Position numbers and translations under genes: made by a program. Shown piece by piece: positions 43,262 through 53,934 of a stretch of DNA of 64,000 nt. Positions within the stretch are counted from its first letter, which is position 1. Each line of letters opens with the position of its first letter. The stretch spans positions 2,418,001 through 2,482,000 of the forward strand of contig CP064976.1 in the NCBI GenBank assembly GCA_016699445.1, written 5' to 3'. The notes under the pieces are model-generated. The model did no database searches. It saw only the letters and a list, made by a program, of their open reading frames with translations, and was not told where the DNA came from. Origin of the DNA: Deltaproteobacteria bacterium (GTDB taxonomy: Bacteria; UBA10199; JACPAL01; GCA-016699445).

Positions 43262-45639
43262 GAATGACTATCGACCCGAAATAAAAATAAATTAATGGTA
43301 TCTATTAAATAACTCAGATGAGTCTGATTTTCACAAAATGGAGAGAAAACATCCATCAATCGTTGTCTGGATATGGGGTGGTTATCATTTGGTTCAATCC
43401 CCATTAATGATTTCAGGGTTGATTTAACACGGTCATCTCGATTTCTATCAGAATCAAAATTGATGTCATTCAATGAACGGATGAAGCCACTAGCAAGAGC
43501 ATAAAATGTCTCTGGACGTAAATGAATGGGGCCTCGATGTGCTAGTTGAGTCGTTGCTCCTACCAGTCGGATATTTTGAATCGTACCTGGTTCTAATTGT
43601 AAGTGTCTCACATTTTCAGAAGCATTTTCAGCCCTGTATTCAGCCTCCATCGCTCGGTCTAATAAGTTGAAATAGCTTTGTCCCCCATCCCCAGTAAATT
43701 GAGAGGCTTCATATAAAAAAGACATGGATTGGTATTGCATTGCAGGAGTTGCCTCATTGAGCCCTCTGAGAATAGAATCTCTATTTTGATTCGTCCGCTG
43801 TTGCCAACTTGATGAGAGCGTTATGAGTCTACGCAGCATGGGATAGTCTGCTACGGCTCTTGAACTCGTTAATGATTGGTCGCTTAAAAAATCTAGTAAG
43901 CCTCTTGCTTGGCTGATCACTCTTTCAGAATATAAAGCGAGATGGTCAGGTGACTGGAAAATATCCTGAGTAATGCGTCTTGAACGCGCCCAACGTGGAT
44001 TATTAAGAGTTCTTCCTATAACTTGTTTTAAAAAATCTTCTTTTTCCTGATACGTCGTTAACTGAGAGTATCTTCTAAGGTCTCTAACAGAGGCGAAAAT
44101 AATCGTTGTGGATATATAGTTATCGTTCTCATCATAATTACTATGGCGTACGAATGGATGGCCGCTTTGAATGGCTTGAATAACATTATTGGCCTCAGAA
44201 GCTCCTAAAAATACTCTTGAGTCTGGAGGTGTCGAATGATCCTGCCTGTTTTCTATAATTGGATGATCAACATCGTGTAATCGTGGACTCGGTAGTGTGG
44301 TTCTCTCCGGAGCATGGCCACTGCGAAAAATCACACCAGTTCTAGGGATATTGGCTAAAGCTCCATCACGATGAGAAGATGTTTCTCTAGAGATGTGAGC
44401 TAACCCTCCACCGCGATGAGAAGAATCTCCTGAACTACTACCTGAGTTTATTCCTCCGGTTGGAATATTCCATATTGGCGGGCGGTAAGCTATCAGGGCG
44501 GGATCATTAAAATTTCGAATAGGTTCTGCCCCGCGACTGAGAAGGTAACTGATATCCAGAGTTTCTGGATAAAAGAGTGGATTGTTCTCTTCATGTGTGA
44601 GTTCACCTGAAAGAGGATTCAGAAAAACATGACGATCTTTGTTGTAGAGAATTACTTGCACATGAGGGTCGTCGTTTTCATTGCCGTCAAAATATTGAAG
44701 TGTCACTTGCCAGCCTCTGGGTAACAGACCGGAAGTGGTAAAAAGCGAAACTAAAAGTCGTGCTGCTGCCTCACAATTGCCTCCATCACCTCTTAAGAGT
44801 CCTGTCATTTGGGGTTGTTCTCTATCGTAATCAGCCAATCCTGTGAGATCGTAAATCACTTCAGAAAGATGAATAATGTATTCTTCATCAGCTTCGTTGG
44901 GGGAGCGTGTCACATCGTTCATTTCACTGAGAATCGTATGAAACTGATCTCTGATTTCAGTTTCATCTTCACGAGAAAGTGTGGGGCGTTGGGGATTGAG
45001 ATGCAAAGCTCGATCGATTTCAAAATCTAAGGGGAAATTTCCAAAGTCTGAATTGAAGTTTCCCTCAAAATTTTGAGGACGATCAAAAGTGGCCAAATGC
45101 ATTTGGGCGCGTTCGACAATGGCTGATTGTGTGGAGAGAGTCGTGCGTGGAGAAAAACCACTGCCAGGCTCTCCGCCTGAAGCATCCTCCACAAACAGAG
45201 ATCCTACAAGCCCTGCTGTGCCTAAGAGAAGTCCTGCTGGAGGGCATATGGCTCCAGCACCTAAGGTTATGAGGCTGTAGCTTGCTACGCCAAAAGTTGA
45301 AGAGTGGTTACGTGCACGTTGCCCCGTCTCTCGTGAAAATAGGGAATAGCGTGACTCAGCTTGTACAATGTGTCTTTCAGCTCCAACCATTGCGAGATAA
45401 GCTTGGTCAGCATGCCCGGTGCTTAAATAGGCATCAGCGCTGGCCAGTTATCCAAAAGAACTATCGAGTTCGTCTCGAATATTGGGTAATGAATCATCTC
45501 CAAAATGCAAGGCTGACGCGAGGCGTCGTCCCACAGAGGCAACGACATCATCACTTTCCTGTCTGTGGATATTCTCTTGTAGAGTGTTGCATTCTTGTAA
45601 ATCCCTTTGAATACGCGCTCTGAGTCTTTCGTTTTCCAT
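43258..45639 (-). CDS. Large protein of unknown function with an in-frame stop near its start
   Basis: An ATG at 45639 opens a frame of 63 residues that meets TAA at 45448-45450. The same frame then stays open for more than 710 residues (LASADAYLSTGHADQAYLAM...) to 43258, so this is a stop substitution and not a frameshift; the whole would be 793 codons. The product has one hydrophobic glycine-rich segment (GAICPPAGLLLGTAGLVGSL). A middle region, GDGGNCEAAARLLVSLF ... DPHVQVILYNKDRHVFLNPL, has a Cys-His-Asn/Asp order reminiscent of transglutaminase or papain-like folds; this is a guess. The C-terminal 300 residues are helical and unrecognised. Translation may start after the stop, at M 45390. 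Confidence 0.6.
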
Positions 45640-45839
45640 GCTTCTTTATTATCGGCTGAGACAATGGCTTAGTTTCTAGGCTTTGAAATAATAAAATATA
45701 AATAAATCAAAGACTTAAGATTTTGATCGTGGTTTTGGCTTGTGTGTGTATCGGAAATCGAGATGAAAGAGACAATCTCTGTGTTTCAAAAATGTTTTTA
45801 TTGTCCCTTGGGATTTTTTTAGTTAGTCGCGACAGCCCT

Positions 45840-46046
45840 GTGAGAAAGAAAGTCACAACAACGATTTATATCACTCCCCGACAGAGTGAGCTTTTGAAAA
45901 CTCTTCATGAACGGACGCGTGTGCCGGTGGCCGAGTATATTCGGCAAGGGATTGATTTGATTTTGGAAAAGAATAGGGACGATCTGCCGGAGCAGCTGTC
46001 TCTCTACCAACCCGAAGATGACGATACAGAAGGCAGTGAGTTGTAA
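45840..46046 (+). CDS. Ribbon-helix-helix (CopG/Arc-like) DNA-binding protein
   Basis: The 68-residue product from GTG 45840 reads KKVTTTIYITPRQSELLKTL then VAEYIRQGIDLILEKN, the beta strand-helix-helix pattern of RHH repressors. An ATG at 45792 would add a hydrophobic leader that is not typical of the fold, so I prefer the GTG, although no good ribosome-binding site precedes it. It ends 2 nt before lepA. RHH proteins often act as antitoxins or autoregulators, but no toxin gene adjoins it; it may control the lepA-lepB transcript. Confidence 0.65.
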   Translation: MRKKVTTTIYITPRQSELLKTLHERTRVPVAEYIRQGIDLILEKNRDDLPEQLSLYQPEDDDTEGSEL

Positions 46047-46048
46047 TT

Positions 46049-47852
46049 ATGACATACCCCATTAAAAACATCCGAAATTTCAGCATCATCGCTCACATTG
46101 ACCATGGAAAATCGACCCTGGCCGATCGTCTCATGGAAGAGACGGGAGCCATCTCCGATCGAGAAAAGAAAGAGCAATTTTTAGACAGCATGGATCTGGA
46201 GCGTGAGCGGGGGATTACGATCAAGGCCCAAACTGTGCGTCTCCGCTATAAGGCCCAAGATGGACAAGAATATCTTTTGAATATGATCGATACGCCCGGA
46301 CACGTGGATTTTAATTATGAAGTCTCGCGTAGTTTGGCAGCTTGTGAAGGAGCCATTTTAGTGGTGGATGCGGTGCAAGGTGTTGAGTCGCAAACCGTGG
46401 CCAATGCTTATCTAGCGATTGATAACAATCTGGATCTCGTCCCCATCATCAACAAAATTGATTTGCCAGCTGCTGATGTGGACCGTGTGAAAACTCAAAT
46501 TGAAGAAATGATCGGCATTCCTGCCGATGAAGCCGTGCCGTGTTCTGCTAAAACAGGTGTGGGGGTGCCGGATATTTTAGAAGCTTTAGTGAAACACATT
46601 CCTTGTCCTAAAGGCGATGAAACAGTGCCCTTACGAGCTCTGATTTTTGATAGTTGGTTTGATAGCTACAGTGGCGTGGTGGTTTTAATTCGCGTGATGG
46701 ATGGAGTGATTAAAAAAGGAATGAAAGTACGATTTTTGTCTACGGGTAAGGATTATGACATTACTAAGCTTGGTGTTTTTGCTCCTTTTAGTCGTGAAGT
46801 CGACTCCTTAGGGCCCGGTGAAGTCGGATTTTTGACGGCGGCGATCAAGAGTGTTCATGAGACGAAAATCGGTGATACGGTCACAGAGACAGAGCGCCAA
46901 ACAACAGAACCTTTGCCTGGATTTAAAGAAGTCAAACCGATGGTCTTTGCCGGATTTTATCCTGTGGAAGCGTCTCAGTATGAAAATTTGAAAACAGCTT
47001 TGGAAAAATTAAGACTCAACGATTCTTCTTTTTCTTTTGAGATGGAAACCTCTCAAGCTTTGGGTTTTGGTTTTCGCTGTGGATTTTTAGGTTTGCTTCA
47101 TTCGGAAATTATTCACGAGAGATTAGAAAGAGAATTTAATCTTGAGCTTGTGACTACAGCGCCCACGGTTGCGTTTCGTGTGCAAACCACCGATGGTGAA
47201 TGGCACATGGTGGACAATCCTCAAAAACTTCCCGACGAACAAAAAAATTCAGCTCATGCAAGAGCCTTTTATTAAGGCTAATATTCATCTGCCGTCTCGC
47301 TATGTGGGTGCGATTATACAGTTGTGCGCTACCAGACGCGGGATCCAAACCAAGATGGATTATTTGGCTCAGGATCGCGTGATTTTGACGTATGAAATTC
47401 CTTTTAACGAAATCATGTTCGATTTTTTTGATAAGATGAAATCGATTTCTCAAGGGTATGCCTCTTTTGATTATGAGTTTTTGAATTGGAGAGATTCGAA
47501 GTTAGTCTTGATGAATATTATGGTGAATACCGAGCCTGTTGATGCTCTTTCGGTGATTATTCATAAGGATAAAGCTTATGAACGAGGACGTGAAATTGCT
47601 GCAAAACTCCGTGCTGAAATACCTCGTCAACAATACGAAGTCGCCATCCAAGCAGCGATTGGTGGAAAAATTATTGCTCGTGAGTCAGTCAAAGCTTTGA
47701 GAAAAAATGTGACGGCTAAATGTTATGGTGGTGATATTACGCGTAAACGAAAACTGTTGGAGAAACAAAAAGAAGGTAAGAAACGCATGAAACAAGTGGG
47801 AAGTGTCGAAATCCCACAAGAAGCATTTCTAGCCGTCTTAAAGGTAGATTAA
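46049..47852 (+). CDS. lepA: Elongation factor 4 (LepA), one apparent frameshift
   Basis: LepA is a ribosome-associated GTPase, thought to back-translocate or rescue stalled ribosomes and to help 30S biogenesis. The GTPase domain has the P-loop AHIDHGKSTLADRL, DTPGHVDF and NKIDLP. A seven-A run (47241-47247) is one too long; with six A the frame reads PDEQKIQLMQEPFIKANIHL and continues through the C-terminal domain (ARESVKALRKNVTAKCYGGD, KQKEGKKRMKQVGSVEIPQE) to 47852. The corrected length is exactly 600 residues, standard for LepA. It is immediately followed by lepB. Confidence 0.95.
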
Positions 47853-48675
47853 ATGTCTAAAAATAATTCAGGTATAGAGGACTTGTCAGATCTTCAACGC
47901 ATGCAAGAGACCATTGAGTTTGATAAAAAATTGAAGAAAAAAGGGTCAATTCGCGAATATATCGAAGCTCTTCTAACGGCTTTAGTTGTCGCTTTTTTTA
48001 TCCGATCTTTTGGTGTGGAGGCTTTTAAGATTCCTTCGGGTTCGATGATTCCCACTCTCATGATTGGTGATCATATTTTTGTGAACAAGGCGATTTATGG
48101 TTTGCGTATCCCGTTTACTAAAAAGAAATTGATTCATTTTCGAGATCCCAAACGCGGAGAGGCGATTGTTTTTATGTATCCTCTCGATGAGAGTAAGGAT
48201 TTTATCAAACGCGTGATTGGTTTGCCGGGAGATAAGATTAAAATCGATGGAGATGAAATCTATATCAATGGTGAAAAGTTGGTTCGAGAAGAGTTAAAGA
48301 CGGTACCGAATCAGCCAGGCTCCACAAATCATATTGCCGTGACGATGCCAGAATCTTCTCATATCATACAAAGACCGATTTCAAATGTTCCAGCATTTCC
48401 CAGCTGGCAGGATTATGCATTTTTGAGGAACAAGTGGGGAGACCACTCATTTAGTTCAATTTGACGATCGTCCTAATTTTGAAGTGGGGGAGCTAACCGT
48501 TCCTGAAAACCATCTCTTTGTGATGGGTGACAACCGCGACAATTCTTCCGATTCTCGCGAGTGGGGTTTTGTCCCTTTGGAAAATATCAAAGGCAAGGCA
48601 ATGTTTATCTGGCTCTCGATCGATTATGATCATTGGGGCCTTCGCTGGGATCGTTTTGGGAAGTGGATTTATTAA
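47853..48675 (+). CDS. lepB: Signal peptidase I, two apparent frameshifts
   Basis: LepB removes signal peptides from exported proteins. The product has one N-terminal membrane segment (about 36-54), the catalytic Ser in FKIPSGSMIPTLMIGDHIFV, the catalytic Lys in DFIKRVIGLPGDKI and the final box VMGDNRDNSSDSREWGFVP. Between them are two short homopolymers, each apparently one base short: T at 48420-48424 and G at 48436-48439. Corrected, the frame reads YAFFEEQVGETTHLVQFDDR and the protein is 274 residues. The start is one base after the lepA stop; the lepA-lepB pairing is widespread. Confidence 0.93.
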
Positions 48676-49127
48676 ATAAATTCATCCAGGATCATAAGGT
48701 CTAATTCTTTAAACTTTCTTAAACTCTTGTCGTTTCCCAGGAAAAGTTTTGATTTTGAAATAACGCCCGTTGCTAGATGGAGTGAGTCTGGAGCTGTGAA
48801 GGAATAACGAGCTCGATATTGAGCTGACAAATCAGCAATTTCTAAATCAACCGGATGAATCTTGAGGCCTTTCAGGTTTTGTAAAAGGGCTGTATGAGAA
48901 AATGATAAGTCAGCGCGACCTTGTTTGTAGGGGCCAACGTTGAGTTCCATTAGAGAAAGCACGGACGTATGACCTATGATTTTCCCAGATTCCAAAAGCT
49001 CAAAAAGAGGGGTTGTAAGTTGTGAATAAGGATCTTTGTCTTCCAAGTGATAAATAAAAATATTGGTATCCAGATAGAGAGAGTGATTGCCTGTGATCAA
49101 CTTGATGAAAGTATCCTTCTTCACCAA
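48672..49127 (-). CDS. PIN-domain (VapC-like) toxin
   Basis: The 151-residue product has the PIN acidic residues: D in YLDTNIFIYHLED, E in LSLMELNVG, D in FTAPDSLHLAT and D in FLGNDKSLRKF. PIN toxins of type II systems are Mg-dependent RNases that cleave tRNA or rRNA. It overlaps the upstream AbrB-type gene by 7 nt, the normal antitoxin-toxin arrangement, and overlaps the end of lepB by 4 nt on the opposite strand. The target is unknown. Confidence 0.88.
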   Translation of the reverse strand: MVKKDTFIKLITGNHSLYLDTNIFIYHLEDKDPYSQLTTPLFELLESGKIIGHTSVLSLMELNVGPYKQGRADLSFSHTALLQNLKGLKIHPVDLEIADLSAQYRARYSFTAPDSLHLATGVISKSKLFLGNDKSLRKFKELDLMILDEFI

Positions 49128-49339
49128 GAACCACGCTCTTGTTTGAGGTAATGCTCCTGAAACATTCCTTTGGAGAGTCCGCGTAGCATCTCGCTCACTT
49201 TTTTTCTTTTTGGAATGATAAGGGTGATGCCATGGATTGTCTCAACAATCAGTTGATCGCCAACTTTAAGAGCCATGGCCTGACGGGATTCTTTGGGAAT
49301 CACAATCTGATACTTCCCACTTAAAGTTGCTTGTGACAT
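49121..49339 (-). CDS. AbrB/MazE-type (SpoVT-AbrB) antitoxin
   Basis: The 72-residue product begins MSQATLSGKYQIVIPKESRQ, the swapped-hairpin AbrB signature, followed by LKVGDQLIVE and a basic C-terminal tail likely to bind the toxin. The start has AAGGAG 8 nt upstream. It should neutralise the adjacent PIN toxin and repress its own promoter at 49361-49389. Confidence 0.88.
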   Translation of the reverse strand: MSQATLSGKYQIVIPKESRQAMALKVGDQLIVETIHGITLIIPKRKKVSEMLRGLSKGMFQEHYLKQERGSW

Positions 49340-49360
49340 AAAATATCTCCTTTACGATTA

Positions 49361-49389
49361 ATGATAAAAGTAAAGTGAAAATTTGACAA
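49361..49389 (-). promoter_or_regulatory. Promoter of the toxin-antitoxin operon
   Basis: On the minus strand TTGTCA (49389-49384) and TATCAT (49366-49361) are separated by exactly 17 nt, about 20 nt before the antitoxin start with its AAGGAG site. The match to a sigma70 promoter is good. Confidence 0.7.
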
Positions 49390-49420
49390 GGGATTTTTGC
49401 CGACTAACCTATGATGATTT

Positions 49421-49520
49421 ACTGCCAAGTCCGTGGTTTAACTGACAGCGCGAGAGCGCTTTCCCTACGGACGACTGTACTAAAGAGGCGTATATGTCAT
49501 ACAAATTAGCGCCTCGTCAG
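49421..49520 (+). other. Structured intergenic sequence, possible small RNA
   Basis: Nested inverted repeats are visible: GTCCGT (49429-49434) with ACGGAC (49467-49472) enclosing AGCGC-GAGA-GCGCT (49447-49460), then GAGGCG (near 49485-49490) with CGCCTC (near 49510-49515). No open frame covers it. It could be a small non-coding RNA or part of the toxin-antitoxin control region. I know no family that it matches. Confidence 0.3.
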
Positions 49521-49526
49521 TAATAC

Positions 49527-51221
49527 TTAAATTATTAGGATAGCGGAATGCTGATAGTATGGAGGGTGTTCGGAATGTGACTCTTCGGATTTTGTTTCTA
49601 CTTCATATTCCTGACGAGAGGCTTCAATGCCAGCTAGTCTAGCGAAGGAACGCGCCGGCCTTCGAGGGCTTATTTGCGTAAAAAGACCTGTGAGCTCGTA
49701 GGTATGTGCACGTTGAAAAAGATCGTTGTATTTTTTTAATTCTGCAGCACGTTCTCCTTGAGAAAGAGCGTCTTCAAAGGCTCGGTGTCGTGGGGTATAT
49801 TCTTCATGTAAAGCGGTGCGTAGTCCTACAATCTGTCCCTTGATAGCAAGGTCAGCAGGTGAGGCTTTCTCATCAATTAAATCCGCAACAGCCTGCATAA
49901 AACCCATGAGATGGAAAGCTTCGTTAAACATGTTGACCGTTGAGACGACGGTTAAATTGTCAAAAACATATTGGGCTAAAGACATTTGATCCCAATATTT
50001 TTCCCAGTGATCATGATCCGTAAAGTACCAGGAAATACCTTTTTCCAAAAAATCTCCCAAACGCTTGATGTGAGACCATGCCCAGCCTTTGAGATGGGAT
50101 ATTGCGACGATGCGTGTGTCCAAAGGTATAAGAGATGATTTCTTCGCGGCTTAAGAGTTTGCAAAAAGCCTTACGTGCCGATTTTGTTTTGCGTCCTCTC
50201 AAAGGAAGATACCAAGGAGTTTTGACAATATCATCTTCGGCTGAAAAATGTCCTGCAAGTCTAAAGCGTGCTCGAGGATTTTCCTTGAGCTTTTTGTCGA
50301 TGAAGTTTTCAACGAGTCGTATTTGAAACTCAGAAATGCCAGCCCCTTTTGCTGCCAGGAGGTTAGTATGATCGAGGCCGTCGATATTGATCGTGTATAA
50401 AGGGTACTCCTGACCTCTACTATCTTCAAAGCAAGCTGTTTGAGTGGCTTGAAGGTAGAGGGGATTTACCGATGTGGCGCGTCCATTTTCACGCTCATCG
50501 GCCACATCATGATTGATGATACATTCCCAAAGAGGAATGCTATTTTCATGATGAGGCGCCTCTTTCCAAAAAGTGTAAAAATTTCTTTCGAGATTGTCTG
50601 CGTTAAATAAAACCGGATTTTCTTCATTCTCACCATGCCTTAGCAAGACATAACCGTCTCCATCGGCACGATCGACTTTTACATTGATGGACTCAATAGG
50701 ATCGAGGGGCGGACGGTGCAATCCTAAAACGTCTCGAACAGCTAATATGGTAGCCCCTTGTGTCAGGATATCGCCTGGATGATCAGCCTCTCCTTCAAGA
50801 TGTTCATCTAATCTAAATCCACCACCAATAATTGGGAAAAGCCTTAAGTCCTCATACTTTTATTTGCGAGGTTAATAACTCCAAAGACAATTCCGCTAGA
50901 ATGATTTCCACGCGTGTATCCTGTGGTAGGGTATGGATATTGATCCAAAACATCCTGAAGCCGTTTGATCTCTTGAACATACGGAGTATCGGCGACATCT
51001 CCCAATATGGAAAATCTAAAAGCCGTCTCACCATATTTTAGAAAAATCATTTCAATTAAGGCCCGTGCATAAACATCGAGTGTTTGCGTGCTGATGGCGT
51101 TTCGATCAGCACTATGAATGTAACGATCGACCAGAGGATTTTTGAATGCGCCGCGTCGGGATAGGTGGTCGATTTGAAGATCTGACAAGTTGATGACGAC
51201 GCATGATTGAAGTGCGTGCAT
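49527..51221 (-). CDS. Calcineurin-like metallophosphoesterase, two apparent frameshifts
   Basis: The product shows metallophosphoesterase metal-binding motifs in order: LSDLQIDH near the start, ILGDVADT, YTRGNHSSG, then AGHFSAED and FGHTHRRN towards the end. Breaks lie at a four-base run (50858-50861; one more base gives NKKYEDLRLFPIIGGGFRLD) and near a GGG run at 50096-50098 (one fewer base gives RNIHLKGWAWSHIKRLGDFL). The corrected length is 564 residues with no signal peptide. The roughly 190-residue helical C-terminus after the GHTH motif is not part of the usual domain. Substrate unknown. It is monocistronic and divergent from the glucan synthase gene. Confidence 0.75.
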
Positions 51222-51349
51222 AGATCCTCCCCCTTAATATTATTTTCGGAGGAGTTTAAAATATGTTTCTGAAAAAATGACAATTATGACATTAAAGTTT
51301 GGAATGTCCTGTTGATTTCTCTCGACATCAAAAGTAACCCACCTCGCCT

Positions 51350-53934
51350 ATGAAATTTTCGACTTGGATGATTGTTTTAGTGACCATTGGTGTCAACCTC
51401 TTGATCTGGACCACCATTAACAAACCCTACAATACCGTAGAGACGAGCTATCCCATCAATAGTGTCTCGTTTAACCCTTATAAAAAGAATCAGAGTCCTT
51501 ATACGACTCCTGAGATTAGTCCTGAACAACTTGAGGAAGACCTGAAAGCTGTTGAAGGTAAGGCTCGGACGATTCGTCTCTATAGCTCAATGAATGGATT
51601 GGATCGCGTGCCGGAATTAGCCAAAGAACACAATATTCAAGTAGTGGCTTCAGCCTTTATCGATGACAGGCAGGGCGATGAAAAAAATGATGAAGATGTC
51701 TTAAGGACAATTGAGTTAGCCGGAAAAAATAAAAATGTCTCTCGTGTCATTATTGGTAACGAAACCCAGCTCCACAAGACGGTTCCTGTAGAAAAATTGA
51801 AGGCCTATTTGCAGATGGCTCGCAAAAAACTCAAAACTCCTGTCTCCACTGCAGAGCCGTGGGATTTTTGGATTCAACATCCGGATTTTGTGGATGAGGT
51901 CGATTATATTGCGATTCATATTCTGCCTTATTGGGTTGAAGTGCCGATTGATCAGGCGGTGGATTATGTAGTGGGGAAATACCTCGCAGTTAAAAACATG
52001 TTTCCTAAAAAATATGTTTATATCGCCGAAACAGGTTGGCCCAGTGATGGTCCTCAGAGAGGGGCTGCGGAAGCGACCCTGAAAAATCAGGCTGATTTTG
52101 TCAGACGTTTTGTACAACGGGCTGAAGAAGAGAAGATTCCTTACAATATTATCGAAGCTTTTGATCAACCTTGGAAGAGTGTGACAGAAGGCAATGTGGG
52201 AGAGCATTGGGGCCTCATGGATGCTGACCGTCATGATAAATTTCCTCTGCAAGGGCCTGTCTTGGAAGATCCCAAATGGAAGTATTGGGCGATATCTTCC
52301 AGTGTGTTGGGATTTTTAGGAACAGCTGTTTTTCTGTCCCGGCGTCGTGATTTGAAAAAACGTGGTCAATTTATCTCGATGGCTGTTTTTCAGGGACTGG
52401 CAGCTTTTTCCACCCAGATGGCACGTCAGGCATCCAACCAATACATGTCTCCAGGAGACATTGTCTTTTGGGGTGTGATGATTACGGCTCATTTTCTTCT
52501 GGCTATCTTGATGGTGACAGATGCGATGGAGATTGCGGATGTAGTGGGGGATAAGCCTCTTAAGAGAAAATTTTTACCCTCCAATGTAGAGCTTGAGCAT
52601 TGGCCTTTTGTCTCACTTCACGTGGCTTGTTGTAATGAACCACCCGACATGATGATTCAGACTGTCGATAGTTTAGCTTCTCTTGATTACCCTAATTATG
52701 AAATCATGGTGATCGACAACAATACCATGGATCCTGCTGTCTGGAAGCCTCTTCAAGAACACTGTGCGACATTGGGTGATAAGGTTCGTTTTTTACTCTG
52801 GGAAAACATCCTGGTTTTAAAGCCGGTGCTTTAAACTTTGCTCTACGCAATATGGATCCTCGTACAGAAGTGGTGGGGGTTGTGGATGCAGATTATATTG
52901 TTTCAAAAAATTGGCTGAAGGCGACCGTTCCGTATTTTGTCGAAGATCCAGAAGTGGCTTTGGTGCAAGCACCTCAAGAGCATCGGGATTGGAATGATAA
53001 TGTTTTTCAACGTATGGAAAATGACGAGTATAGTGGGTTTTTCCGTATTGGAATGGTTCAGCGCAATGAAGACAATGCGATTATTCAACATGGAACGATG
53101 ACCTTGGTGGATCGCAAAATGATGGATAAGCTCGGTGGCTGGGCAGAGTGGTGTATTTGTGAAGATACAGAGCTGGGTTTGAGAATTCTGAATGAAAAAA
53201 AGAAGACGGTGTATCTGGATCATCCTTTTGGACATGGCTTAGTACCGGATACGTATGAAGCTTATGCCAAGCAGCGCTTTCGCTGGGCTTATGGTGGGAT
53301 GAGAATTTTTAGACATCATATTGGAAAGATCATGGGGATCACGGGTCATCTGACTTGGTCTCAACGTTATCAGTTTATGAAAGGGTGGATTCCATGGATG
53401 GGGGAATCCCTTCATATGGTTTTTACTCTGACGGCCCTAGCTTGGAGTGCTTTACTGCTCGCAAAACCGTTAACGACAGAATTTCCAGAACCCATCTTTA
53501 TCTACCCAGCTTTGATGCTGGTTGTGTTGCGAATTTTGGGAACCATGTGGACCTATCGTGCTCGTGTGAAAATAGGGCGGAAGAGAACTTTGCTTGCGAT
53601 GATGGCTGGTGGATCCTTGACTCACAAGATTGCCAAGGCCGTTCTGCAGGGATTGTTTTTCTTTTCAGTACCTTTTTATCGCACACCCAAAATGGCGGAT
53701 TCGATGCCTGTATTTAAAGCCTTAGCCAGTGTATGGCAGGAGTTTGTCTTGGCTATGAGTCTTTATGTTGGTGCGTGGATGATTTTAAAAGAATTTGGAA
53801 CAATCAACTATCAAGCTATTGTCTGGGCTATTGGAATGATTGTTCAATCTTTTCCTTATCTGGCAGCTATTGGCGCCTCATTAGTCAGTAGTTTTTCTCG
53901 TGATACCTCTCCAGAACCCGTAGCCTCTTCATAA
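51350..53934 (+). CDS. NdvB-like GH17-GT2 beta-glucan synthase, one apparent frameshift
   Basis: The product, 861 residues when corrected, has an N-terminal membrane helix, a GH17-type glucanase/transglycosylase domain (about 55-310; acid Glu in IIGNETQL, nucleophile Glu in YIAETGWPSDGP), two or more membrane segments (about 325-410) and a family 2 glycosyltransferase with VDADY (DxD), CEDTELG and QRFRWAYGG. More membrane helices follow. A six-T run (52789-52794) is one base short; correction gives VRFFTLGKHPGFKAGALNFA. By similarity to Pseudomonas and Bradyrhizobium NdvB it makes periplasmic beta-(1,3)-linked glucan. Its last 79 bp overlap the convergent sensor kinase gene. Confidence 0.87.

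Noticed and set aside
47853..48675. Programmed ribosomal frameshifting in lepA, lepB or other split genes
   Set aside because: No common slippery heptamer plus downstream structure is seen, both insertions and deletions occur, and the affected families do not use recoding.
49421..49480. tRNA gene
   Set aside because: The hairpins do not form a cloverleaf, and no T-loop GTTCRA consensus or acceptor stem is present.
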